From Sacculina carcini (Eukaryota > Arthropoda > Thecostraca > Sacculinidae), in NCBI GenBank assembly GCA_916048095.2, contig OU696572.1:4545362-4609361 (forward strand): a stretch of DNA of 64,000 bases, in the 5' to 3' direction. Below the pieces are notes generated by a model. The model saw only the letters and a list, made by a program, of their open reading frames with translations. It had not been told where the DNA came from and ran no database searches. Both the position numbers and the translations under genes were made by a program. Shown piece by piece: positions 32,341-44,720 of the stretch; the stretch's first letter is position 1, and each line of letters starts with the position of its first letter.

Positions 32341-32676
32341 ACACGCAAGCACACAAGTCTTGGAGCCACATTGCTATTGAGAGCTGACTGGTAATGCTTG
32401 CCCAGAAATGGATAGCTCAGTATCAATACTAAAAAGCCACAGCTGTATTAATTTTTTGTTGCAAACTCATCATTGGATATAATCAGATATTCGCCAAACT
32501 CTAACTTAAACAATACTGGTTACACAATATATTGTACTCTTTAGAAAACGATAAGCGCTATTTCTCACAGACTGTGTGTGGTGTACTTGTGTGTAGTGAG
32601 GTTTGTTTGTATTTTTGTTATTATCGTTCAACCTTATCTGGGCTAATAAGCTTTCAAGCTTCCAACAGCCCGGCAT

Positions 32677-32823
<147 letters not shown>

Positions 32824-32828
32824 TATTT

Positions 32829-33073
32829 CATTGAGGTTTTAATGCCAATACAATACAATAATCATTTCAATATGTAATTTGTTAGAAAATTAAAACGGAA
32901 AATATTCTGTTGTAGCCACAATATAGCCTAAATATCCATTAATTGTATCGGTAAATATTTATGTAATGTAGAAAGGAGTAATGCACACATGAACGTCGGG
33001 CTTAATTGGCAGCGGCATATATGATAATTATCTAGCGGTAAAACTAGAATAGCGGTACAGTACTTGATCAAAT
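32829..33073 (+). repeat. Left arm of large inverted repeat
   Basis: Begins CATTGAGGTTTTAATGCC. Its reverse complement recurs at 33984-34229 over the full 245 bp with scattered changes. The arm abuts the GT microsatellite. Spacer of 910 bp. Confidence 0.88.
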
Positions 33074-33289
33074 AACGCTGGAGAACGATGTGAAGCTATA
33101 CATATATTTTGGAAAAAGTCTGGTAAAAAGTAGAAGGAATAATACGTAGCAGAGCATAGATAGCAGATGAGCTGTAATATGAGTGTAATCCATAAAACAC
33201 CAGCTATATTCATATAATGCACTAGCGAAAGTATTAACAAGGAGTTAGATGACAGATATTTTTAAGCATTTTTCAATTTGTTTGTTTCG

Positions 33290-33512
33290 TGTTTAATTTC
33301 TGAATTGTTACGCACGAGGGGCGGGTTAAAATGTGAGGCGGGTTAAAATGTGAGGCGGGTTAAAATGTGAGGCGGGTTGTGGGAAACACATTTTGTCAAC
33401 AATTAGAATTAAAATCCACAAATTTAGTCCTATATATTGGTTTTACTGTTTGCTTTTTACTTTGTATTCCTTTTATTTGATTAATTGTTCCGCACGAGGG
33501 GTTTGAATGCTG
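33290..33512 (+). repeat. GCGGGTTAAAATGTGAG tandem units within the spacer
   Basis: A 17-bp unit GCGGGTTAAAATGTGAG occurs three times at about 33318-33370. It is flanked by two copies of the CGCACGAGGGG motif (33310 and 33490) that recurs across the window. Confidence 0.8.
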
Positions 33513-33983
33513 GTAAAAAATAAATGAACCATCCATCCGTTAACACTCCATAATGTTACCACACCCACACTCCCTCAATACATAGCAGCAACAAACAATA
33601 AATAAATAGGCGATTCAATAAATGACAACCACCAATAAACATGAATAAATAATCATAAATATTAATATTAATATATATATATATATATATATATGACAAT
33701 CAATAATGATCAAAATACAAATTAAAATTTGATTTAATAAGTAACAACAATCAACAATAAACAAACGCATGATTTAATAGAAAACAACAACCAACAATAA
33801 ATTCGACCCAACGGGGAACAAATAAATAAATATATAATTAATTAAACAACAAACAACAATTAATCCTATATTACCAATATAACAAATAACAATCAATGTT
33901 ACAAAATAGATAATGATTAACAATAAATACAAATCAATATATAATATTAATTTGTATTTATATATATTTATTAAATATAAATT

Positions 33984-34229
33984 ATTTGAGCAAGTACTGT
34001 ACCGCTATTTTAGTTTTACCGCTAGAGAATAATCATATATGCCGCTGCCAATTAAACCCGCCCTTCATGTGTGCATTACTCCTTTCTACATTACATAGAT
34101 ATTTACCGATACAATTAATGGATATTTCAAGCTAGATTGTGGCTACAACATAATATTTTCCGTTTTAATTTGCTAACAAATTACATATTGAAATGATTAT
34201 TGTATTGTATTGGCACGAAAACCTCAATG
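33984..34229 (-). repeat. Right arm of large inverted repeat
   Basis: Reverse complement of 32829-33073. Together the pair could fold into a 245-bp stem. AT-rich (AATAAAT)n-like DNA fills much of the spacer. Confidence 0.88.
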
Positions 34230-34450
34230 GAATGGGAGGTGGTCGCTTTGTCCACAGGTCGAAAGTTCCACAAATACAATGAATCGTATTCATTGTGTTT
34301 ATTTACAATAAATACAATAAATACGATTGTTATTTATCGTAACAATAAATATGAATAAATAGAAAATGAATAAGTATAAATATGTATAAATAAGTAAATA
34401 AATAAAAACCAACAATCAATAAATAATAGTCATTTGTTATTGTTTTTCAG

Positions 34451-34589
34451 CAAATGTCTTGAAGGAAGGTGGAGCTGTCGAAATATGAACCACTCCGATA
34501 TGGCCATTATGATCAACGAGCGGAATTGTGGAGAAGATAAGAACCTTTCCTTCTATGAATGTCTTCCTGAAAACAAACCAACATGCAGG
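34451..34589 (+). CDS. Exon 10: E2 module and start of TIL' (D')
   Basis: Acceptor gtttttcag, donor TGCAGG/gttagt. The first base completes the Cys codon of exon 9, giving C-KCLEGRWSCRNM (E-type module C-x-C-x3-G-x-W-x-C). Then come INERNCGEDKNLSFYECLPE and NKPTC, the opening of a second TIL. Phase 0 out, exactly matching exon 11. Two TILs in succession after D2 is the D' arrangement of VWF and mucins. Confidence 0.88.
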
Positions 34590-35790
34590 GTTAGTAGCTG
34601 GTTGAAATGCCGAATTATTTCAATTGAAAGCCTGTAATACTGTCAGAAAGTGCATTTAGGCGTATAATATGGTGCAATAGTTTTGACGTATCATAGCTCG
34701 CAGCCATTAATCTCATATTTTAATCCAAAATTGTGATCCATATTTTCCAAGGGGCTTAATGGCTATTTCAGGCTAAAAAAAATCAGTCTGCTAAATTAGT
34801 GATTATCCAAAACAATGAGCTTCATTATAGTTGAGGTATATCAATGCTCAGAAATTAGAAAGATGCGAAATAGCTAGATGAAAAACGTAAATTAACACGT
34901 AAAGGATAGGAATGGACGGACGTTCTTAAACATACAATATACGTAAAACAAAAAGAAATTGAAAAGCATCACCAGAGAAAATTTTCAATTTTGGGTGGGC
35001 TTATTGGACTGCAGTACTACAAAAATGTAGTATTTGAGGCCTGAAAGGTGGCATGGGTTTGATGGGGAGGTGGACTTAATGGCCGGGGCATACGGAATAT
35101 GCGTTATGAATTCAAGGGAAGTGCTGTCAGTACACGTTTAATAGCGTTATGATGGTTCCAATTAGGGCAAGTAGCTTTGTGCTGACATAATTTCCCTGCC
35201 GAGCACGGTACCGGTGCTAAACATGTAACATTTTCAGTCACTTGGACGTCACTCCAATGTCACTATGACATTCTGACGTCACTCTAACGCAGGGGCGGCA
35301 ACCTTTCCAGAGTGAGGACCAGATGAGACTTGGGAAGGAGGTGGCGGGCCGGGCTGACTTGTAAAGGAGGAAAATCAAAAAGGAAAATTTGTTGAGTTAA
35401 GTTTTATTTTAGCACTACTACTATTACGATTACTACAACAACAACAACCACTACTGCTGCTAAATATAATAATGACAATAATATTAATTAAGTAGACGTG
35501 CAGCTTTTTCTGGCCACAAACCAGATCCAAAGCTACATACCCCCAATTCGGCCTTGATATCCTAAACCAACTACACATTATGGACAGATTACATCCGCGG
35601 GATGAGGCCGGCGGGGGGAAATGACTGTCTCTTTTTAATTTCTTTTGGTTCTTCCTTCTTCGAAGATTTCTTTTGAAGATTGTTGTGAATGCGAGATGCG
35701 AGCTGCCGCCGACAAACCAATAATCGACGGCGGCAGCGTTTGGCGGAAAACGGGAACGACGAAAAATCCATCGACAAACAAACAAAAAAA
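34590..35790. other. Non-coding intron with possible hAT-like end
   Basis: AT-rich. At 35289 the sequence CAGGGGCGGCAACCTTTCC resembles hAT termini, but I could not find the partner end or an 8-bp duplication. The 136-codon minus frame at 35375-35785 has no family resemblance. Confidence 0.4.
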
Positions 35791-35797
35791 GTCCTCA

Positions 35798-36085
35798 AAC
35801 AGACACAAATGACCTCAATGGCTTTGAAAATGACCTCGTAGGTCAACAAAACCTAGCCTATGACCTTCTTGCATGCATTTTACCCTTAGGGACCAAGTTT
35901 CATCAACATCGGTCCAGTGGTTTAGGAGGAGATAGGGTAAACAGACACAAATGACCTCAATGACCTTGAAAATAACCTCGGAGGTCAACAAAACTTAGCC
36001 TATGACCTTCTTGCATCCATTTTATCTCTAGGGACTAAGTTTCATTAAAATCGGCTCCGTGGTTTAGGAGGAGATAGGGTACAAA
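35798..36085 (+). repeat. Tandem duplication, 142-bp unit, RTE-tail-like
   Basis: AGACACAAATGACCTCAATG starts both units (35801 and 35943). Each contains CCAAGTTTCATCAACATCGG or its variant and GTGGTTTAGGAGGAGATAGG. Such sequence resembles 3' ends of dispersed retroelements in many invertebrates. It is non-coding here. Confidence 0.75.
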
Positions 36086-36411
36086 CAGACATTTAGACAC
36101 TTTGCAATCAGTTCAGTGCAAAAAATTTACCATGGATAATTGGATAATGAAACGTTAAAGTAGTTCAATAGCATATAGTTTTGGAACACCTAAGATTGAT
36201 TGGAAGTTCTTCTTTACTTTTAGTGGAAAGTCTGCGGGCCGGATTGCGATAATAAAGCATAGCAGGGTGGAGCGCCGTGCGCTAAACCTTCGCGGGCAGG
36301 ATGTGGCCAGGATGCAGGGCCGTCGTCCGTCCCTGCTCTAACGTAACACTCCACAGCAGTATTTCCATTGTACCGGCATTGTTGATGAATTGCACGGCAT
36401 TTTTGATACAG

Positions 36412-36605
36412 AGTTTGAGTGTACCACAACTTGGCGCCACTCCGTCCACGATGTCGTCCGTGTGTGAGTCGGGGTGTGCTTGTGCAGAGCATTTGGTGTT
36501 GGACGCCAGCTCAGGCAGATGTGTGGCGCCCGACCAATGTCCCTGCTTTCACGCCGGCAGAACGTATCACCACGGCCATACAATCAAACACGAATGCTCG
36601 TATTG
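36412..36605 (+). CDS. Exon 11: TIL' second part (D')
   Basis: Acceptor tttttgatacag, donor TATTG/gtacta. It encodes TMSSVCESGCACAEHLVLD, SGRCVAPDQCPCFHAGRTY and HTIKHEC. This completes the TIL begun in exon 10 (C-x3-GC-x-C, CV-x4-CPC). It enters at phase 0 and ends inside a Cys codon like the other TIL exons. Phase 2 out, completed by exon 12. Confidence 0.92.
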
Positions 36606-37404
36606 GTACTATTGACACACGATCGCCACAAAGAGAACACAATCAAATATTCATTCACACTGCCTAATAATTTCGTTATATCTGCTATTCTGGATATTTT
36701 AGCTCATCAAGTTATAATTATTGGTTAAACCAGATAATTTAAGGTTATGTAGTCTTATTGTGTGGTACAAAATTGAGGCTTGGAAGGTATGAAGCCCCCC
36801 AAAGGTATGCCAAACCCTCCTAAGCCCCCTAAAAACCCTGACCATGACCCCTCGAGTGTAGCTCCTCATGTTTTGTAAAGCCCTCGTATCTTTATCCTCA
36901 GCCTTCCCCCTCACCGCCAACATACTAGTGCCACTAGCGGATCCAGGGGGAGACCAAGGGGTCCTGTATTTGCATGCTTTTTTCGCTTCCACATGTAATC
37001 ATGATATTTGCCGTCCACTTTATAATCAGTCTAACCCAACAAATATATATCCGAATGACAAAAACGAACGACACCAAATCTGTTAACATTTGCTGATAGA
37101 CCAAAGTCGCACGGTGAATATGCATTATTATTTATGCATTATTATATGCATTATGAATTTTAGTGAATATTGAAGACAGAAATCAATCAATGCCATCAGA
37201 AATTTACACCGAATATAGAAATAAGGTGGAACAGAATCAGATGTGCTCACGCTAACACCTACAGCACTCAACCACAGTGCACTACAGTGGTCTATCTCTA
37301 ACAACGATTATTGATTAAATATATTTACCTCACTTGTAATTCTATTGTGATTTGATGTATTTTTGTTGTTTCATTTGGAATGTGTTTGCATGCCACGTGG
37401 CAAG
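36606..37404. other. Non-coding intron with a hAT-MITE-like fragment
   Basis: Contains AGCGGATCCAGGGGGAG at about 36938, similar to the MITE end at 40042. No coding signal. Confidence 0.45.
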
Positions 37405-37588
37405 TACGTGTCAAACACGTGGCACGTGGCAGTGCGAGCGGCTGCCGTGTGCTGGCGTGTGCAGTGTGTGGGGCTCACTGCACGTGCGAACGTTTGACTC
37501 GCGAGTGTTCAGTGTGCGGCCCGATTGTCAACACCTGCTGGCCAAGTCGACCTCGTCAGGAATCAGCTCTTTCTCTGTCACCGCATTG
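37405..37588 (+). CDS. Exon 12: E' module and start of VWD3
   Basis: Acceptor tggcaag, donor GCATTG/gtacgc. It encodes [20 protein letters not shown], then [19 protein letters not shown] and QHLLA. This is an E module followed by the opening of VWD (H-x-TFD-x2-x-F, D/C). Phase 0 out. The next exon with compatible phase and domain content is 18.4 kb away at 55999. Confidence 0.9.
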
Positions 37589-37615
37589 GTACGCGGCATG
37601 CACGCACACTGATGT

Positions 37616-37655
37616 GCACACACACACACACACACATATATACCTACACACACAC

Positions 37656-37697
<42 letters not shown>

Positions 37698-37712
37698 ACT
37701 GACACACGCTGA
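37616..37712 (+). repeat. CA microsatellite
   Basis: (CA)n with short interruptions, beginning 28 bp past exon 12. Frames through it are artefacts. Confidence 0.9.
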
Positions 37713-37884
37713 CACACACATGCTCAAATAAAAATATATTAACAGTATATAAAACACTTTTTAAAGTGTTAAATACTTCTGTTTTAGGCAATATACTTGA
37801 AAATTATTACTTATAATAAATTTTAATTCAAATGATATCGGGATATATACATATTATTTATACTTTTATTTGATCATAACTACA

Positions 37885-38840
37885 GCTATAAAAAGTAACC
37901 TACAAATTCGACAAACTAACTCTATATTCAAGAAAAAGTAACCTGCAAAGCATAATAATATTTACTTAAAATAACATATGCTCTCTCCAAAAAAACAATT
38001 TTTTGCAGTTCTGCAAGAAGGAAATCTGTCTGTATATATGCCCCAGTCTGTACTACCCTGTTTTCTACCTTCTCTCCGTATTGATGCCAGTTTAACAGCA
38101 AACAACCAAAAAGTGATCCAACATCGAAAACACTAGAATAACCATTAAAAACTATCAACTTCAAAGTTGATACAAAGGCGAAAAATACTCCTTGCTAATG
38201 TAATGATTTCTTATAGAAATGATCGCGAAAGCGTTATTCATATTGTTTCAGCGAGGCTTTTGTGAGACATCGCTGTCAAGTGAGCACGTGCTACAGCTTG
38301 TATTTCCTTGCGCCAGTAGGCATGTTTGTGTGAGCGTAAAAACTGCATGTGTGAATGCTGCATGTGTGAATGCTGCATGTGTGAATGATAAGGTGGCTCT
38401 ATTTCGTCGCCTGTGCTCAACCGAGAGAAAGTGACACTATCACGTATTTCCTATCCAATTGAATGCGTATTGACATGTGTTATTGTGCAATATTAGGTAT
38501 AGAGTGCTCAAATGTTGTACTAACCCAGGCCATAATCGTCCCGTGGTACTCTTTGGTTCGTGCGTGTTTCCAAAAATGGAGGCGCAATATCATGCTTACC
38601 CTCAACCGTGTACAATTCATCATTAGCACACATAGTACATTAAAGAAGAGGTGCTAAATTTGAACTGCCTATATTTTGAGGTTTTTTGAACTTCAGACCT
38701 GATTTTCCACCTATTTTCGAATTTTGTCATGATTACAGGACTTGGTAACTTTTTGCAGATAAAAGGAACAAGAACGGTATAAATTATGTTAAAATTCGAA
38801 AATGACAAATGCGTTACTTTTTCGTCATTAGGTTTCATTT
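37885..38840. repeat. Decayed relative of the hAT-like element at 18138-20621
   Basis: Shares AAAAAGTAACCT motifs at the left (37893, 37932) and inverted at the right (38746, 38815). It also shares internal sequence such as TGACACTATC and GCGTATTGACA-x-GTGTTA with 18475-18560. A triple GAATGCTGCATGTGT repeat lies at 38348-38390. Ends not defined. Confidence 0.5.
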
Positions 38841-39100
38841 TGTTATTTCTCATGTTATTATGTATAATGAATTTAACTCGCTTCTTGCATAATAAAACTA
38901 CCAGTGGAGCATATTTTATAATGCAAATGTAATATATGCAAACGTAGTATGAGCATAAAGATAATGTGAATACTGTGTAAGTATTTTTGCTTGTCATACA
39001 CAACATTAACGTTACCACAAAGAATCCGGTGATTCATATTAGCGTATATTCAAGTGAACAATACATAATAACAGTTTTACAAGGTGGCGTGTAATTGCGC

Positions 39101-39138
39101 AATACAATAATGAAGTACACGTACTTCATTATTGTATT
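39101..39138. repeat. Near-perfect palindrome, 18-bp arms
   Basis: AATACAATAATGAAGTAC, 2-nt centre, then its exact reverse complement. Confidence 0.92.
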
Positions 39139-40038
39139 CATTAAGTGTATGTGCACAAAGCGGCAGCACCCACTAGTTGATGGCGTTGCAGATACAATGT
39201 CTCGACCTAGTTGTGTTGCGAACGAGACACGCGAGTGCAGCGCGTCACCAATGAGGTCACATGAATGGGTATCTTAATAGGCAAAGGCAAATAAAAAATA
39301 TACCGCGTAATATACAAAAAATAACTCGAGGGAACCGCGTAATGCACACACAAGAGTGCAAGTGAATCGAGGTACAGACAGAACTAACACGAGCGAGTGG
39401 CAACGAACTCAATGGCAAAATTCGTGCGAATGAATCGCTGTAAAATATCCTCAAGCAACTAAATTGACTCAGCCACGGAAATTCGCTCTGCCAGACAGTT
39501 TATCATGCGTTGTCACTGGCGATCTTCATGGGCAGGAACATCCGCGTTCAAGGTCGCGATGCCAGCCGTTCTGTGATGTAGGTCGTGTGAGAGGCAAGCA
39601 CAGTGGTCACTCGGGGAAATATCCGCACAAATGCCAACCAGGGGGCTTGAAGTCGCGGCAGAAATAATCTGGCTGACCTGAAAAGCACTTGTGACCCTCT
39701 TTAGGCTGCTGCTAACTGTCGGTGTCGTGTAATGCTTGTGTGAGTGTGTGTTGTTGTGTAAGCAAGGCTCACACAGGGTGAATAGTTATGCACACAACAA
39801 CTGGAATGTGAATTGTGCTTAAATGATAATGCAGCTAAATGCATTATTTGGGTAAAGTAAATTGCAGCATTATGCGGACCAGAATGGAAATATTCAACCT
39901 TTTATATAAATAGATGATTATGATGCATTGCTACTTCATTTATGTCTAGAAGACAACATTGTCAGGTAAGAGGGACTCAATACGACATGTGCACATCCAC
40001 TTATGTCCATGCAAACATGGAAATGCATACATGCATAT

Positions 40039-40297
40039 TGGCGGATCCAGGGGGAGGGGGGCTCAGGGCGCTGAAACCCCCAAATGTTTACATCAACTCC
40101 TCATAAAGAGCTCCACTAAAATAAGTCAAGAAACATATTTTTTCTGTAGAATTTGTGTATATAAGCATAATCGCAAATACGTTGCATAGTGATGTATGTA
40201 CATGATTGATGACCCTCAAGGTTCAGCTCCCCCAAACATATTTCAGCTCCCCCCAAACATAATTAAGCCTACCCAAAGTTGCACTCTGGATCCGCCA
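40039..40297. mobile_element. hAT-like MITE, about 260 bp
   Basis: Ends TTGGCGGATCCAGGGGG and, read inward from the right, CACTGGCGGATCCAGAGTG. CATGCATA lies directly before the left end and within a few bases after the right end, suggesting an 8-bp duplication. The interior has CCCCC-rich blocks and no ORF. Confidence 0.65.
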
Positions 40298-41493
40298 GTG
40301 CACATGCATACACTCACACACTGGAAATGGAACACATACATACGTGTGTGTATGTACACACATACGCACACGCTTGTTTACATGTATGAGTGTGATGCAA
40401 TGCATCTCGTGAAGTTATTTTGTGTGCAAGTTTTCAGTGTGTTTCTGTAATATATACACATACACACATATATACATGTGCAACATAGCCTATAATGAAT
40501 CAAATGAATATTCGAATGTGCTCACAGCACCGGCGATGGATTATTGAATTTTTATTAATGATAACTGATGCTTTCGAAGTGCTGAAAATAATGTGTATAT
40601 CTCATGTCTGCAGCTGAATTAATTATAATGAAGTTGACATTGGATCTTGGGAAAACCATTTTTGTATTTTTAGCTGCTCTCCAATGAAACACAAACATTT
40701 AGTGATTTATGTGCCACACCGAAATAATTTCACACATCTCAACTCATCTCGTCATTTGCGGCAACTATAACAATACCTCAGCATCACAATAATGGTCGCT
40801 CCACAACAACAACACTCATCTTTCGATCCCGGCTTGTCAGACAAATTAAATTCGCAAACGATGTTGCCACCTTGGTACACGCACCATAATAGCCTGTCCT
40901 CGAAGTCGGTTTTTTGTCATCGTATTTACTGGCTTGGAAAAATTGTGAGCGTCAAGTCTATGTACAACTCTGCTCTGATGATGATATGCAATTGGGATGG
41001 TTACTGTTGAAGTCCTTTTCTGAGTTCAACAATGGGCCAGAAGCGAAGAGGATTTTTACTACATCGCTGGGGTCAATAACACTTTACTTTGATTCCCCAC
41101 TAAATTTAATATTCATTCACATCAACTGTGCTGTTAAATATAAGACAATAAGCTGTTCCAATCAAATATATATGCCAGGAAGTCACTAGAAACGAAAATA
41201 TGAATTTGGGTTGAAAATATCACATATTTGTCATCCTGTCCGAACCTGAATCTTGTCCGACATTCTCCGATTTATAATTTGTCCGACTTTGCAACCCCTC
41301 CATTAATTCCCTAATTGTCATCCCCTCAATTCCCAGTCAGTGTGGATTTTGCCACAGGTTACTGACCTCTAATGTAACACTTTCACACAATTAATACCTA
41401 TCAATAATTTAACAGTGCATAATGGTTTTCCTAGCGAAGTTATTTTATTAACCCATTTGCTTCATCCCATTCGTTATAAATATCCCATTTGTT
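40298..41493. other. Non-coding intron
   Basis: AT-rich. The open frames at 40792-41189 show no recognisable domain and no splice-compatible VWD content. Confidence 0.5.
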
Positions 41494-41852
41494 TACGAAT
41501 CCGTGGTGTAGTGGTTAGCACACAAGCCTCACAAGCGGGAGGTCCGTGGTTCCAAACAGAGCGGAACCGAATTTCTTGGGCGAATTCTATAATTAAACAG
41601 TAATTGAATTCAATAATCAACATTCTATAATCCCTGTCCACCCAGCAATAAATAGGTACGAGATATCAGTCATGTGTTGTGCCATACATTCTGGGGAGGT
41701 GACTCTCTCTAATGCGTCCTTCGTCCTTGTGGCGCCATAGCGTGGAGAGGGTTGGTTCTACGGTGGCAGCGAGCTGCACGAGACACACCTGTGTGTTCAT
41801 AAGCTTTGTATTCCTTCCGTGTAGCAGCTGTCAATCAGGCATTTAACCTTTA
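41494..41852 (+). repeat. tRNA-Val-derived SINE, copy 3
   Basis: Head ATCCGTGGTGTAGTGG, anticodon arm around CTCACAA with CAC, B box degraded (GTGGTTCCAAACA). The body carries a short internal insertion (41594-41630) and ends CATTTAACCTTTA. Confidence 0.88.
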
Positions 41853-41872
41853 ACATTTCACCCATTTACTGC

Positions 41873-42021
41873 TGGGTGGACAGGGGCTGTTGGATATCGA
41901 CCAATACATATAGAATATATTTCTATAGAATTGACTCTAGTAACTCTGATCCGCCGGGTTTCGAACAACGGACCTCCCGCTTTTGAGGCGGGTGTGCAGC
42001 CACTACACCACGTAGTCCACA
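41873..42021 (-). repeat. tRNA-Val-derived SINE, copy 4 (head only, inverted)
   Basis: The minus strand begins GGACTACGTGGTGTAGTGG and carries B-box-like GTTCGAAACCC, then stops at CAGCAG, about 150 bp in. It lies tail-to-tail with copy 3, 20 bp apart. Confidence 0.85.
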
Positions 42022-42046
42022 GTGAACAAGTCTTATAAGTTCTAGT

Positions 42047-42352
42047 CCAGGGGTTCTTAACCGGGGGTGTTCGCGTCCCTAAGGGGTGCGGGCCAGGTTC
42101 CTAGGGGGTTCGAGGATTGATGTAATTTTTTAAAGATATTATATGTGTAACCTATGCCTTATATTATTTCTAAAAAATGTAGTTTTGCTCAATCCTTTTA
42201 AAGGAAGTGTATGAATGGCTATTGAAAGAGAGTTTTCTTAGTACGTCGTTTGAGTTTTTTATTTTCGTATAGCTATCAAGAATCGAGGGGGTGCGAGAAC
42301 TGACTGCTGATTTGAAAGGGGTGCGAACACTGATAAAGGTTTAGAATTAGTT
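42047..42352. repeat. hAT-like remnant
   Basis: Left end CAGGGGTTCTTAACCGGGGG resembles hAT (Charlie/Tip100-like) termini. The right end read inward is TTCTAAACCTTT, compatible with a decayed inverted repeat. Non-coding. Confidence 0.45.
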
Positions 42353-42515
42353 AGTTTTCCGTTTTTTTGCTAATAATTTGATCATGAATCGGATTTTGAG
42401 CATAAATATTTGCAATGATATACTTGTCATTCTTTTAACACAAAAATTAAATTATATAGTGAACAATAAATATCTAAAAGTGAAAAATATGCTAGATTCG
42501 GATCTAGTACAATAT

Positions 42516-42519
42516 TGCC
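42516..42519 (+). repeat. Target-site duplication of Ty3/Gypsy element (left)
   Basis: TGCC here and TGTC at 46163-46166, one substitution. The uninterrupted fold-back sequence reads TTGCCCTATG, as in copy B. Confidence 0.7.
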
Positions 42520-42719
42520 TGTAGGCACGTTTACAGTAACGAGTAAGTAACACACACGAGCTGCAACGAACAACTGGTGTATTTACAGAAGCACAATGTG
42601 TTGTTGCTAGTACACCTTCACATTTGGCGCACACAAGATCTAACAATAAAACAGAAACAATATAACAATTACATGATATTTAACTATTAAATAAATAGAA
42701 ATAACAGACGGCGGCCACA
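42520..42719 (-). repeat. 3' LTR (200 bp) of CsRn1-type Ty3/Gypsy element
   Basis: Minus-strand ends TGTGGCC...CCTACA. Aligns without gaps to 45963-46162 with 9 differences in 200 positions by eye. Contains a poly(A)-type AATAAA context near its middle on the + strand only, so no polyadenylation claim is made. Confidence 0.95.
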
Positions 42720-42720
42720 G

Positions 42721-42729
42721 CCCCCTTCA
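42721..42729 (-). other. Polypurine tract
   Basis: Minus strand GAAGGGGGC directly before the 3' LTR; primer for plus-strand synthesis. Confidence 0.75.
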
Positions 42730-42744
42730 GGTGCAAGGCACCGA

Positions 42745-44720
42745 TTACCGATAGCGTCCGGGGACGCAAACCAGTCGGGCGCGCCGTGACCACACAATTC
42801 TGTCTGGATACCGTGTGAGAGATGGTTCAGCTGGAATGGGAGGTGTCTGAGTCGTTGAAGTGGCTGCTGGTGTTCCGTTCGGAAGAGCCGATGCCGAAGC
42901 AGGAGAGGGCGCGTCACTGTTCTCCGAGAATGCTGGTTTCAGCCGGTCAAGGGCGACGGTGTCTAGTCTTCCGTTGATGTCCAGGACAAAAGCTTTGTCA
43001 CCCCGCATGATTACAGCATATGGACCACGGCAAGGTGGTGTCAAAAGCGGGCGTACAGCATCGACGCGGACAAATACGTGTGTCGCTTTTTTCAGCGGCT
43101 GCGAGACAAATGGGCGTTCGGCGTCAGAACTTCGATGCCAGGATGTTGGTGTTGGTCGCAGCTTGGAGATGGCAGTTGCCAGTTGTCGAGCAGTCTCACA
43201 AGCCGGCGCTGGAGTCGTTTGAGAGAAGAACTGGCCCGGCAGACGCATTTTCTCTCCCAAGACAAGTTCTGCTGAAGACGAGTTGATGTCTGGTTTGTAA
43301 GAAGCTCGCATGCCCATCAGCACAACAGGTAAGGCGATGAACCATTTTGTGGACCTCTCCAGTGCAGCGGTGAGAGACGCCTTCAATTGATGATGTATCC
43401 GCTCCACCAATCCGTTCTGCTGAGGAGAATACGCGCATGCTGTTTTGTGAGCCACTCCCAGGATGGACCAGAACTCTGACCACAGATCAGATACGAACTG
43501 TCGTCCGCGATCTGATGTGATGCACAAGCACATGCCGAAACGTGAGGTCAATTCCAGCAGTGCACGTGCGCACGAAGCAGCCGATGCGTCCGTCATTGGC
43601 ACAGCATCCGGGTAGCGTGTGTACCTGTCGACGATAGTAAACAGGTAATGGTACCCGTTTGCTTCAGGAAGCGGACCGACGATGTCAACGTTCAGGGCCT
43701 CAAATCGGCCGGACGGTGTGGCAGGACGACGCAGAGCCGAGCGCTGATGACGACCGACCTTGCACTGCTGACAAGGGACACAGTTCTTCGCCCAGGCTGA
43801 AACCTTTGATCCGATGCGTTTGAAAACAAAGCGCTCGGAAATTAAGCGACGTGTTGCTCGTGCACTAGGATGGTGCATGTTGTGAAATGAACAGAAGATA
43901 TCGTGCTGGAGCGACTCAGGTACAAGAGGACGATCAACACCATTAGACACGTTAACTAGCAGGCCACCCATGACACCCTCGACTTCTCGACGTTCAATAC
44001 AAAGCGACGGGGAGGCGGTGAGTTCAGAAACGTCCGCGGCACCTTGCTGCGCGATGGCGATCCTTCTGATGTCCAGACCTTGCTGAGCGACGACATCAAG
44101 CTGTGAGACCTGGTGTTCCGTGACGGAGACCGGTGGTCGACTCAGGTAATCAGACACCGCGTTGTTTCGGCGGCTAATGTGTCTGATGTCGTTGGAGAAT
44201 TCACTGATGAAAGCCAGTTGACGCTGTACACGTGCCGAACGCTCGGACATGCTCGTGAACGCGTGCGTCAACGGCTTGTGATCCGTCCACATCTGCAGTT
44301 CTGGACGACCTTCAAGCAAATGCCTGAAACGCTTCAAGACGCTGAAAATGGCAAACAGCTCCTTGTCTCCTGTGCACCATCTCAGCTGGGCACCGGCCAA
44401 CACACGAGAATGGTATGCCAGAGGCACCCATCTGCCTTCCTGCAGCTGCAAAATGACTGCGCCGACGGCGTGGTCCGACGCGTCCGCGACGACTTTTGTG
44501 ATGGCGTCGTGTCGAGGGTACGCAAGCTGGGATACGGCGGTCAGCGCAGACTTGGATTTCTCGAAGGCTGCTGTTTGGCGCGGACCCCAGGAAAACCCGC
44601 GCTTCGCGTTCGCCGTGTCATGAAGTGGCTGCAGAATGGACGCCAGATTAGGGATGAACCGATGAAAGAAGTTCACCATGCTGAGGTATTTTCTGCAATC
44701 CGCTGAACTGAACTGCTGGT
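42745..44720 (-). pseudogene. Ty3/Gypsy pol: RNase H and integrase intact, RT deleted
   Basis: Open frame of at least 644 codons, starting near CRKYLSMVNFFHRFIP, the very end of an RT domain. RNase H follows with VVADASDHAVGAVI and TDHKPLTHAF. The integrase has a zinc finger (HNMHH, CVPCQQC), core residues in NVDIVGP, TSDRGRQF and LVERIHHQL (DDE), and a C-terminal module. Immediately upstream the frame changes and the sequence is already the end of the protease region, so the palm and fingers of RT with the YxDD site are absent. The element is therefore a non-autonomous deletion derivative. CsRn1-type by its gag and primer site. Confidence 0.9.

Noticed and set aside
35375..35849. Minus-strand 136- and 86-codon frames
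   Set aside because: They overlap in two frames with no family resemblance and lie in repeat-rich DNA.
36220..36411. Upstream extension of exon 11 (open frame back to 36301)
   Set aside because: A good acceptor at 36410-36411 gives exact phase match with exon 10. The upstream part lacks TIL cysteines in frame and contains no acceptor with better domain fit.
40792..41189. Two overlapping frames as a frameshifted retrogene
   Set aside because: No motif recognised and no flanking element structure. Left as intron.
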